A DNA stretch of 64,000 nucleotides, taken from assembly GCA_903866275.1 (NCBI GenBank), contig CAIPMU010000018.1, positions 1 to 64,000 of the forward strand, given 5' to 3'. The translations under genes were made by a program, and so were the position numbers. The notes below the pieces were generated by a model. That model was not told the origin of the DNA. It saw only the letters and a program-made list of their open reading frames with translations, and searched no databases. This document shows positions 1 to 8,500 of the stretch, piece by piece (position 1 is the stretch's first letter; every line of letters begins with the position of its first letter). Origin of the DNA: Vampirovibrio chlorellavorus. GTDB lineage: Bacteria > Cyanobacteriota > Vampirovibrionia > Vampirovibrionales > Vampirovibrionaceae.

Positions 1-74
1 CTACCCATCACCTGATCTGGGAAACAAGCCCAAATTAACTCCCACTCCTGCTCACTTAATCTGCGGTATGCCAT
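1..74 (-). CDS. transposase, N-terminal fragment (cut by window edge)
   Basis: Only the first 24 codons are in the window, starting with the ATG at 72-74 on the minus strand. The peptide begins MAYRRLSEQEWELIWACFPD. This matches the usual N-terminus of IS5/IS4-group transposases, where a short L-[ST]-x-x-[EQ]-W-x-x-[LI] segment leads into ..P... No stop codon interrupts it before the edge. It would belong to the insertion sequence that interrupts trbB. The family call rests on this short segment only, so the subgroup is uncertain. The DDE catalytic part is not visible. Confidence 0.6.
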   Translation of the reverse strand, partial: MAYRRLSEQEWELIWACFPDQVMG

Positions 75-137
75 TGAAAACGCTGCTCCAGTTCAACCAG
101 ACAGCCAATATTCTACAACGAACTTACCGGATAGGCT
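1..137 (-). mobile_element. IS5-like insertion sequence, one end
   Basis: End of an insertion sequence running off the left edge of the window. It contains the start of a transposase gene, and its outer end lies between about 127 and 137, inside the conjugation gene trbB. On the minus strand the probable terminal sequence begins AGAGCCTATCCGG, which resembles the ends of IS5-family elements from memory only. A CTAG sits at 138-141 and could be a target-site duplication, but the second copy would be outside the window. The exact border is inferred from where trbB stops resembling its family. Confidence 0.6.
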
Positions 138-951
138 CTAGCCTTAAAAACGCACCTTCTGCGCTATTGGCATGCAATGAAGCCACACCACCGGGATGCC
201 CTGTGGACCAAGCTGTTAGCAGATCAAAGGCTTCTTTCCCGCGCACTTCGCCCACGATGATGCGATCAGGCCGATGGCGTAAAGTCGCCTTCACCAGTGC
301 TTGCAAGGAAACATCTCGGCTGCTACGCATCGCCACGATATTGGAAGCATCCGATTGCAGCTCGACGGTGTCTTCCAGCAGAATTAAGCGATGTTCTGGG
401 CTATGCTCGGTAATCGCTTGAATCACCGCGTTAATGAGCGTGGTTTTCCCGCTGGAAGTCCCGCCCACAATCAAGATATTTTTACGGGCTTTGATCCAGG
501 TGTCGATCACGGCTTTTTGGGCCTGGCTCAGAATGCCAGCAGCCACATAATCGTTCAAACTGAAAATCTGAATCGCCTTGCGCCGGATACTGAAAATAGG
601 CCGTTCCACCACAGGCGGGATCATCCCGGCAAACCGGGAGCCATCATAGGGCAATTCACATTCCAATATGGGATTTTCTTTCGTAATGGCTGTATTACTG
701 AGCGAAGCAATCACATTCAGCAGGGATTCTGCCTGAAACGGCTCAATGCTTCCGACAGGGCGTTGCCCTGAGTGCAAATCATCCACCCAAACGCTGCCAT
801 CTGGATTGGCCATGATTTCAATAATGGCGGGATCGCCCATATAGTCTTGGATAAAGTCGGGAATATCTTGCAGCAACCGCGCATGAAAGCGTTCATGCTG
901 CTCCCCCCTCAAAGTAGGTAGCAAAATAATATGCCTCATAATAAAGCGCAA
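124..951 (-). pseudogene. trbB: conjugative transfer ATPase TrbB/VirB11, 3' end lost to an insertion
   Basis: Hexameric secretion ATPase of the TrbB/VirB11 family, which powers pilus assembly or DNA transfer in P-type conjugation systems at the inner membrane. The 275 residues carry the N-terminal EIMANPDGSVWVDDL segment, a Walker A motif (GGTSSGKTTL, about residues 162-171), the Asp box (LLEDTVELQ), a Walker B/His box (RPDRIIVGEVRG) and TGHPGGVASLHANS. Family members run about 40-50 residues further. Here the frame stops directly after the conserved A-x-L-R-L-E position, where insertion-sequence DNA begins, so the gene is truncated. Two in-frame ATGs (951 and 939) are possible starts. No other trb gene is visible, so this is one gene of a conjugation module continuing to the left or a remnant of it. 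Confidence 0.85.
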
Positions 952-1152
952 AACCCAATGCGCTTGACGACGAAACTCTGTTAGCGAAAGTGGTTTGAAA
1001 AACTTGGGTTCATGTTAACGACTAATCCAAAAATCATGCAAGCCCCATGTTTCAGACGTTTACAAACTGCTTAACACATGACTGGAGGTGGAAGTGAGTG
1101 GATCGGTTGATTATCTTCACGCTCTATTCGTAAAACTAGGATGGATTGAGTC

Positions 1153-2070
1153 TCACATATCCCGGTTCAAGGCTTTGTGAAGCTTGTCTAATGCCAGAGT
1201 ATGCTTGTCTTCAGGCATCTTATTTAAGTTCAAAAGTTTCCATTTTACAGCAGGCAGGTCCTCAATGCCTACCAGGCCCAGTAATGACCAGTTGGGTGAG
1301 CGGCCCTTAAAGGACAGTAGAAACTGTTTTTCATCCCCGGTCAGCCCCTGATGAATTGCCTGAATTAAATCTTCACGAGCCTCTTCCAGTTCTTCAACCG
1401 ATACGTGAATCTCCGCCATATTGGCAAATTCACCTTCGTACACCGCGCGAATGTCTTTTCGGTGCGGATTTAAAAGTTCTGCCATAGGACGGTTACCGCT
1501 GATGAGATAAACCAGAAAAGTTTTACGGAGATCATCCGTCATGCCTTCGTTTTCTAACAGCCATTTAATATCAAAGAGATCACGTGGGTGTTGGCGGTCC
1601 AAAGCGGCACAAATTTTACCCGCATAAACATCTGCAAAGGACATAACCTGCATACTGGCATAACCAAAAATTGCTTCTACCGCATCCACAACGTCTTTTT
1701 CTTCTGGCGGGAACACACTCCCGCGCAACACTGGCGATAACTCCAATTTGATTTGGACACCTTGCTGAACAATCAGTAAACGTAACCCATCCGGTGCTTG
1801 ATTGGGGCGACCTGCCTGAACACCTGGCAAACTGGTTTTAATATCCTGGATGATTCTCTCCAATGCCTCTCCAACCTGTTGAAGCGCTGTTGTTCTATCA
1901 TCCATCGGGAGATAAACCAAATCGATGTCCACAGATAGTCTTGGTAAATCCCTCAAAAATAGATTGATTGCGGTTCCCCCTTTTAAGGCAAAGCACTTTT
2001 CTTTGGCCACGAAGGGTAAAATACGGACCAAAAGCTGAACTTGCTTATAATAGATGCTATTCCTGTCCAT
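1153..2070 (-). CDS. abiEii: AbiEii/AbiGii-type nucleotidyltransferase toxin
   Basis: Toxin half of a type IV (AbiE) toxin-antitoxin system, a nucleotidyltransferase that blocks growth and can abort phage infection. The 305 residues show the polymerase-beta-like fold signatures: KGGTAINLF at residues 30-38, SVDIDL with Asp48 and Asp50 as the metal-binding pair, a third strand QIKLELSPV, and the lysine-containing segment KICAALDRQHPRDLFDIKWLL typical of the family. Length is normal. Its start overlaps the end of the antitoxin gene by 14 bases, the usual order and coupling for AbiEi-AbiEii. The pair sits inside the integrated element, as expected for an accessory defence or maintenance module. 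Confidence 0.9.
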   Translation of the reverse strand: MDRNSIYYKQVQLLVRILPFVAKEKCFALKGGTAINLFLRDLPRLSVDIDLVYLPMDDRTTALQQVGEALERIIQDIKTSLPGVQAGRPNQAPDGLRLLIVQQGVQIKLELSPVLRGSVFPPEEKDVVDAVEAIFGYASMQVMSFADVYAGKICAALDRQHPRDLFDIKWLLENEGMTDDLRKTFLVYLISGNRPMAELLNPHRKDIRAVYEGEFANMAEIHVSVEELEEAREDLIQAIHQGLTGDEKQFLLSFKGRSPNWSLLGLVGIEDLPAVKWKLLNLNKMPEDKHTLALDKLHKALNRDM

Positions 2071-2938
2071 ATTTCTTTTCTTCTTGCATTGCTTCCGGGA
2101 CGGTGATCAGGTACTTGGGATCCAGTTTCCCACCCTTGGCCAAGCCCCTTTTGCCAGAACCCAATAAGCCACTTTTCCAGGTATAACTTTCTGTGTCTAT
2201 CTTTTCAAACCATGCATGCCGATGACGCTCAGCAAACCACAGGAATAGACGGCGGACTTTCACATTTTGACAAAGCGCTAAGAGCTTATTCAGGCGTTTT
2301 GGTGATAAATTCACCAATCCCTGCATTAACTGATCGGCATGTTCAAAGGATATCTTTTCTGGCACATCCAATAAAACCTCAAACCAAGCTCTTTCTGGGG
2401 AAGATGCCATGACATCACCGAAGGATAAAGCCATGTCTGTGGGCATCTTAGTTTCAAAATCTTTCAGGGCATCAAGGCCATTCTGATGATTTCTCCCCAG
2501 TAACTGGGCCTCATTATGCCGAACAAAGGTAACATGGGGCAGCAATTTATTCAGCCAGACAGGCAAGCTGTCCAGTCCATACAGATGGATGGTTTTCTGG
2601 TTTCCCAGCTCAAGGTAGTGTCCCAATCCTTGATAAGTCAGCGCTGTTAGCCCACCCGGACGCAAATCACTGCCCATGCGCTGCAAGGAGGAAACCACCC
2701 CTTGCCAAGTGAGTTGGGTATCTGGCCTTTGGTACACACCATAGACAATAGAAGCCAACTGACCACTTTTGACCCAGTTATCCAGTGTATGGCGCGATAA
2801 TCCTTGCGCCAACAGCCAAGACTTGGTGACAACCAAGCCATAAGGGACATAATCAAGGGGTTTCTGTTTGTGAGTAACGGCCATCTTTGGTTTATCACTT
2901 TCAAAATACGCGGCGATATTTGCCGTAAATTCACCCAT
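2057..2938 (-). CDS. abiEi: AbiEi-family antitoxin and autorepressor
   Basis: Antitoxin of the AbiE pair. AbiEi proteins have an N-terminal winged-helix domain that represses their own promoter and a C-terminal domain needed to neutralise the toxin. In the 293 residues the N-terminal part (about 35-95) contains WLLAQGLSRHTLDNWVKSG followed by IVYGVYQRPD, the expected helix-turn-helix and wing. The stretch LRPGGLTALTYQGLGHYLEL is typical of AbiEi_3-type proteins. The gene precedes and overlaps the toxin gene. Two identical 15-base operator-like sites in opposite orientation flank its start codon, one inside the first codons and one about 50 bases upstream, fitting autoregulation. Confidence 0.85.
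   Translation of the reverse strand: MGEFTANIAAYFESDKPKMAVTHKQKPLDYVPYGLVVTKSWLLAQGLSRHTLDNWVKSGQLASIVYGVYQRPDTQLTWQGVVSSLQRMGSDLRPGGLTALTYQGLGHYLELGNQKTIHLYGLDSLPVWLNKLLPHVTFVRHNEAQLLGRNHQNGLDALKDFETKMPTDMALSFGDVMASSPERAWFEVLLDVPEKISFEHADQLMQGLVNLSPKRLNKLLALCQNVKVRRLFLWFAERHRHAWFEKIDTESYTWKSGLLGSGKRGLAKGGKLDPKYLITVPEAMQEEKKYGQE
2911..2925. promoter_or_regulatory. operator-like site 1 of the abiE operon (inside the abiEi start)
   Basis: The 15 bases CGGCGATATTTGCCG, an imperfect palindrome, lie within codons 5-10 of abiEi. The exact reverse complement occurs at 2984-2998 upstream of the gene. Each copy is followed on the plus strand by TAAAT. Paired sites around the start fit repression by AbiEi, as known for other AbiE systems. 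Binding is inferred. Confidence 0.55.
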
Positions 2939-2979
2939 GTTTAAACCTTAACATAGTTTCCGGTTTATTCAAGATACCA

Positions 2980-3002
2980 TTTGCGGCAAATATCGCCGTA
3001 AA
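2980..3002. promoter_or_regulatory. operator-like site 2 upstream of abiEi
   Basis: An inverted repeat TTTGCGGC-N7-GCCGTAAA (one mismatch between arms) whose core, 2984-2998, is the exact reverse complement of site 1 at 2911-2925. It lies 42-64 bases before the abiEi start, where the promoter is expected. It is probably the main autorepressor site. Confidence 0.6.
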
Positions 3003-3052
3003 TCCATCAGGAGCTAAACCCAAGTTGCATGTAGCGGTGTTCTTCAGAAGTC

Positions 3053-4429
3053 TTAATAACGATACTTCTTTGATTTTTGTGGCTCCATCTTAGGCGCTGC
3101 TGACGACACGGATTGTTTATTATCTGGAAGTGCCAATTCTACCGGCTGGGGCTTGGCCTTTTTGGGCAAGGCGATGACAAAATTTTCGCGAATCCAGTCG
3201 GTGGCCTCTTTTTGCTTGATGTTGATGTACTTCATGGTGGTCTCAATATCATTATGACCCAGGACATACTGGACTCTGGGCAATGGCATGCCCTGATCGG
3301 CCAGCATTTTGGCATAAGCTCGGCGTAAGTCGTGCGGTCGAACGGCGCAATTGAGGGTTTTGGCCAGCTGTTCTGCTTCTTTGAGAACCGCTTCTTTGGT
3401 TCTGCTCGGGAAGAATAGCTCAATATCATCTTCAGGAGTGTACTGGACGGTTTCTTTGGTCGCACCGGGTTGAGTTTCTCGGGCCTTAATCAGGGCAATC
3501 GCCTTGTTTAGAGCAAGTGCTTTTGATAAGCGAGTAAAACGAGAACCCATGGACTTATCCGACAGTTGATTCCCTCGATTGCTCACCATCACATAGGGCA
3601 GATCGGATTCAGGCCGCAAGTTTTCTATCCACTCTTTCAGCTTATCCGCCAGCTCTTGAGGCATGGGCACCAAACGCTCCTTCCCCCACTTGCCCGGCAC
3701 CAGGATTTCGTTCTTGACGAAATCAACCCCGCTAATCTTGATATTGGCCGCTTCCATCTTGCGTAACCCGGCAAAGCCATACAGAAACAGCAACAAGTCC
3801 ATGGTTTGAATATCATTGGTGGTTCGGCCATCGTTCCAGCGGCTGTTGAAACTGAGCGCATCCCACACTTCTGCCAAGTCCAGAGAGTGCCGCTGGGGTT
3901 TCACCCTGGCCTTGGGGCGGATCTGCTTGATTTCTTCCAGCACCGAGGGTGTCTTGTACCCTTTTCTAATCAAAAACTGTACAAAGCTCGATACGGCTTT
4001 GTAGATGTGCATCTTGGTGGAGTAATAATCCCGGCGAGACTCTTCATCAAAGTGGAATTGAGCGAACGCCAGGCGCAAACCATCCGCGCTTAAGCCCTCT
4101 ACGGATTCTTGTCCTCCATTGGCACGCCAGTACTTCTTAAATCCCCAGTCGAGATCATTCAAATAGCTTTCACTGACCGGAGTAGACGTTCCAGAATGGG
4201 TTCCGGCCAGCATTTCTCGACGCCATTGGGCTTTAAGATCCGAATAGCCCCCAGCAGATCTATCTTGTAACAGCCCAGCCAATGTTTCGGCAGTGATAAC
4301 CTTATAGGGCTTCTTTCCCTCATACCTGATTTCAACAGGTAGATGACCTCGCCGACTATCAATCTTCAGCTTTTCCAGTTGAAGTCCGGTTATCTGGGCA
4401 ACTTCTGCTAGACGATATTCTTTACTCAC
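3053..4429 (-). CDS. int: tyrosine recombinase/integrase of the tRNA-Pro element
   Basis: Site-specific recombinase that would integrate and excise the element. The 458 residues have a core-binding helical domain in the first half and a catalytic domain with FAGLRKME (first Arg), a beta-hairpin lysine region around KWGKERLVPMP, RPHDLRRAYAKML (His and second Arg) and LGHNDIETTMKYI (His and nucleophilic Tyr). The first 55 residues (YRLAEVAQITG..., then RRGHLP) look like a MerR/excisionase-type DNA-binding helix-turn-helix, not a standard arm domain. The C-terminus is a Lys/Pro-rich tail. The start is GTG. The gene begins 112 bases from the 3' end of a tRNA-Pro gene in the same orientation, the classic placement of an integrase beside its attachment site. 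Confidence 0.9.
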   Translation of the reverse strand: MSKEYRLAEVAQITGLQLEKLKIDSRRGHLPVEIRYEGKKPYKVITAETLAGLLQDRSAGGYSDLKAQWRREMLAGTHSGTSTPVSESYLNDLDWGFKKYWRANGGQESVEGLSADGLRLAFAQFHFDEESRRDYYSTKMHIYKAVSSFVQFLIRKGYKTPSVLEEIKQIRPKARVKPQRHSLDLAEVWDALSFNSRWNDGRTTNDIQTMDLLLFLYGFAGLRKMEAANIKISGVDFVKNEILVPGKWGKERLVPMPQELADKLKEWIENLRPESDLPYVMVSNRGNQLSDKSMGSRFTRLSKALALNKAIALIKARETQPGATKETVQYTPEDDIELFFPSRTKEAVLKEAEQLAKTLNCAVRPHDLRRAYAKMLADQGMPLPRVQYVLGHNDIETTMKYINIKQKEATDWIRENFVIALPKKAKPQPVELALPDNKQSVSSAAPKMEPQKSKKYRY

Positions 4430-4540
4430 AGCAAAACCCTCACACTGTATTCCTGACTTGTCCAGTTATGCCATGGCTTTTGGATCAGAGTCAAATGTGA
4501 GAGTCAGAGTCAGATTCTGCCGCTATACTTAGTGAAGTAA

Positions 4541-4617
4541 TGGTCGGGATGACAGGATTCGAACCTGCGACCCTCTGCTCCCAAAGCAGATGCGCTACCA
4601 AGCTGCGCTACATCCCG
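4541..4617 (-). tRNA. tRNA-Pro (anticodon TGG), probable attachment site
   Basis: Read on the minus strand, a 77-base cloverleaf runs from CGGGATG (acceptor 5' strand) to CATCCCG-A-CCA, with the CCA tail encoded. The anticodon arm CTGCT-TTGGGAG-CAG gives TGG, so proline. The T arm has GGTTCGAATCC. The 3' end faces the integrase gene, so the element at lower coordinates probably integrated into the 3' part of this gene. I see no second copy of the 3' end within 1-4500, so the other attachment half should lie left of the window. Confidence 0.95.
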
Positions 4618-4739
4618 ATGTGACACCAAAGACGAATGTCTGACTTGATCCTACACCAAGGGTTACTCACTGTCTATTGTTGCGTCTCAATCTCCCGTAA
4701 ACAATGGAGTGATCGAGCCTTGGCAAGATGAGCGCTTCG

Positions 4740-4955
4740 TCAACTGGCCTTGGGGTAGCTCAAGCGCTGGGTCAGCTGATCCAGACGGGTGATCTCGTCT
4801 TGCAGACGTTCCATTTTCAGCGCCATGTTCGGCAAGGGCCAGAACTGTGCCAGAATTTCCACGAATTCCATCTCATGACGCAGGCTTTCCAGGCGTTTTT
4901 TCAGCTTGGCCCGCTCCTGGAGCAATTGAGGACCCGAAAAAGATCGCTTCAACAT
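4740..4955 (-). CDS. small coiled-coil protein, unknown function
   Basis: A 71-residue protein starting MLKRSFSGPQLLQERAK, almost wholly helical with heptad-like Leu/Glu/Lys spacing, so a short coiled coil is likely. I chose the ATG at 4953-4955 because AGGAG (4965-4969) lies nine bases before it; an in-frame TTG seven codons upstream has no ribosome site. It has no signal peptide or membrane segment. It is the first gene on the chromosomal side of the tRNA-Pro gene and shares its orientation. No function can be assigned. Confidence 0.55.
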   Translation of the reverse strand: MLKRSFSGPQLLQERAKLKKRLESLRHEMEFVEILAQFWPLPNMALKMERLQDEITRLDQLTQRLSYPKAS

Positions 4956-5586
4956 ATCGCCGTTCTCCTGATTCAAGTTTTTCTACCGACTGGTTGTGCT
5001 GGTCCCGATTCAGGACAGGGGCAAATGTCCGGGTTCAGGATCATTTGAACTGTATTCATATAATCGGGATGTTGATGAGATATACAATATATAAAAAATG
5101 GCACGCTTTAAAATTGCCATGACCGATCAGTTTCGTCATATTTGTTTACAAATCACTACCCGTGAACGAATCATTGAATGCATAAGGGCTCGCCCTCACG
5201 GACCTGTCCATATCAAGGAAAGCCTTTCAGCACATACTGCAAGCTCTGAGTCTCCACATAGCGCTACACGCTATTGAATCATGCTGACTGAGGCTACTCA
5301 AAATCCGGTGTTCAAGGTATGCTAAGTCGCATTTCCTGGACGGGATCTGTAACATCCGAAGTGCTCACCGTGCGCCGTGCACGCTGACTTTTGCCATGAG
5401 TCAGTATTCAGTCATCGGATGATAGGCCGGTGTGATGGCTCAGCGCATGCGATGCTGACTTTACATGGACCGTTACATTCCCCAGTTTGCACCGGCATTT
5501 ATGGTTTCATGGCACTAAAAATGCTTCACCTGCTTTACAAGACAGTGTAACCGGCAATTCAGTCAGAGCTGAAACTTGAAGGCCAT
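4956..5586. other. 631-base intergenic region, no gene seen
   Basis: Divergent spacer between the small coiled-coil gene and the 1051-residue protein. The half near 5060-5110 is A/T rich and probably holds the promoter for the minus-strand gene. GCTGACTTT occurs twice (near 5384 and 5454). No coding frame with a ribosome site and no RNA fold was recognised. Confidence 0.5.
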
Positions 5587-8500
5587 ATGTCCCTAACCAC
5601 CGGGGTAAGCCACCCCAATACCGGCCCATTGCCAACCCATAAACTGCGTTTCCAGGGTGATTTAACCCCGGTAGCTTCTCGTGGCGCGGGTGGACCTGTC
5701 GGTCTTCTGGGCAGTCTCGCACGGGGTATCGGGAACCTGCGTGCGCCGGGTCAATCGGTTGAAAACTTCTTTCTGAATACGGCCAAGGAAGGACCAATGG
5801 CCATCGTGCCTCTGGAATCTGCTGTGGTGGTGGGGCGTTCCGAGCGGGCCTACCGTCGTGATGGCTTTTTGGAGCTGCAGGAGCGCGTGACCGAAGAGAT
5901 TGCCGCTGCAGTGGTCTGGCTGTTCGGGGTGGGCTTTTTGCAGAAACAGTTTGAAAAAGCCTCGCAAAAGCTGAATCCCGGTAAAAATGAACATCTCTCC
6001 ACGCACATAGCCTGGAATCAACCCTGGGCGAAGACCACACATGTGGATCTGAGCCCGCAAGAGATGTTTGCCCGCAACAAAAAGGAAATTAATATCCTGT
6101 TGGGCTTGAAGTCTGCTCGCTGGCTGTTTAGTGTGGGCAGCGCCCTGGTGGCGGTGGGCTATCTGATCCCCAAGGGGAACCAGCTCAAGACCAGCTTTAT
6201 CCTGAAACATCTGGAGCGCAGAAAAAGAGCCTCGGAGGGATCAAACGTCCAGTTTGGCGATCCTCGCCAGGCGCACTCGCCTGTGGGCGCGACCTTGGGT
6301 CATGGCTCAACAGTCCTGTCTTCCCAAGCCAGTCGCCTGACGCCTGCTGCCTTGCCTTTTTTCTCGGCCGCCAGCAACGCCGCCAGCAGCCCCACCACTG
6401 TTTTACCGACTGGTAACGGCAACATCGCCCAGTATCCAGCCTCCAATAGTCTTAACCCCACAAATTCGTTCAATACCAGTCCATTCCAGTCCAATCGATC
6501 CAATATTCAGGGAGTTCCATCATTTCAGCCCCATTCGGCCAACTTTCAGGCGCGAACGGTTAGTACAGTCAATCCCTCTGGCATAGCCGCAGGGGTTGCC
6601 GGGTATAACCCCTCTGCCAGATTGACGCCCCCTGCAAGCAGCAATGTGACCCCTCATCATGGCGACGTGCGCTTTGGGGGCGGCTTGCCCGGCCTCTCGA
6701 TGGTTCAAGGGCTGGGACATCTGGTGGAGCAGACCCCTTACGGCAGCATTCTAGTCGTCGATGCCGGTATTGCAGGCGGTCGTGGCTATGTGGCCAGCAA
6801 GCGCAGCCCGTATGAGACTGCCGAGGTTCTGTTCCGGGATATTGGTTCCCTCTACTTCTATATTCTCTGTGTGCCGCACCTGATGAAGTTGATGAGCAGC
6901 ACAATCGATCCACGCTTTAAGAGCAGCAGTCATCTGCAGCCCAAGGTGGCCGGACTTCTCCACGAGGCATTGAAATCGGTCACCTCTCCCGCCGCCTTGA
7001 CCAGGGCGCTGAATGGGGCCGGTGAATCCATGATGGCCCCAGAAGGTCAGTTGCGGCAGGCATTGCGGCAGGCTGACGGAAACACGCTCAGGCAATTGTT
7101 GACGCAGGAGGCCGAGGTCTATCTGGGTAAAGGTCCCTTGTCTCCAGAGATTCAGGGTGCGCTCTTTGCGCGGTTGATCCAGCACGTGGAGCCGGGTCAG
7201 ATTCAATCCCTGTTGACCGCCATTGATGAAGGTCAGGAGGCCTTTGGAAGTTTGGGCAATACCGAACGTAAAAACCTGATGATTGCTGTGAAGCAGGCCT
7301 TTCGGCATACGGTTGGCCTGAAAGAGATTCCCTTGGGAAACCCGGCTGCCCTCAAGACTCACCCGGCTTTTGCGTCTCTGTTTAGTGCCCTGGAGCGGGA
7401 GCATCCTGAAGAAATTCAACCCCTTCTCCAGCGCATTGAGCGGATGGCCACGCTGGATGGCATGAATCAGAGTCATTCCATGTTGCGCCGCAGCCTGAAC
7501 CTGATGCGGCCTGACGGGAATAACAAGGCGCTGATTGCCCAAGGGGATCGGCTCGCCAATTGGCTGGACGAGGCCATTCACCGGCAGCAGCCCATTCAGG
7601 AGAGGCTGGAGGCGCATTTGGCACAACTGGGCGAACAGCTTCATGCCTTGAGTGAGGCCAGTCGTCAGGAAGTGCTCCATGTGCTTAATCAGGGCGTTTC
7701 GGGGTCCTTGGGTAACCTTCAGAACGCCATGCGCTCGGCCAGCACCGGCCAGTTGAGTAAACTGGAAGCTGCCCTGACCCAACTCAGTGAGCAAAAGGGT
7801 AAGCTGCCAGAGATGCTGCCCATTCAGCCCAGCAAGCTGCAGGCTATCAAGGTTAAGGTGAAAAGTCTGATTCCTTATATCAAGACCGAAGCGGTCAAGG
7901 TGCACGAACTCAAGGAGCGCCTGAGTGACCTTAACCGGATGTTGGGTCAGTCGCATGCGTCTGGCACGTCTCCTGTGGTTGCGCTGAAAAGCAGCCTGCA
8001 TGAAGTGATGGCGACATTGGACAATCGGGCCAGCGGCATTGAACGCGACATTCTGAAAACCTATCGCAATGAAATTGAAACCTTACTGGGCAAAGGGGAG
8101 CAACCGGGTACTGGCCGGTTATTTGCTCTGGCCATTCAGCAAGACGATACCGCGCTGGGGCAAAAATTGCAGGAACTGTTGCGCGGAGGGCTGCTCAATG
8201 ACAGTCGCTTACTGAGTCAGGCGCTGGATACCGTGGGCGAACTGGAGACGGATTCTCGTAAAGTGCCGGGAACGCGCAATGCGGATAAAATGCGGCAGGC
8301 CATTCAGGACTACGGAAACACCCTGATGAAGCGCCTGAGTCAGCCGAAACTGGCCGAGTTGTCAGGACAGGCCCTGCAGCACGAACTCAATGCGTTCCTG
8401 AATTTGAATAAATATCTGCATTTTGGTTCACGCGGGATTGCACTGGCAACCACGATGGCCTGTATCGGCTGGCTGGTGCCCATTGTACAGACCCGAATGA

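Noticed and set aside
1-4500. Second attachment half (repeat of the tRNA-Pro 3' end) inside the window
   Set aside because: No copy of the T-arm/acceptor sequence seen; it should lie beyond the left edge.
6751-8001. 416-codon open frame on the minus strand
   Set aside because: Antisense shadow of the 1051-residue protein; Gln/His/Leu-rich composition and no ribosome site.
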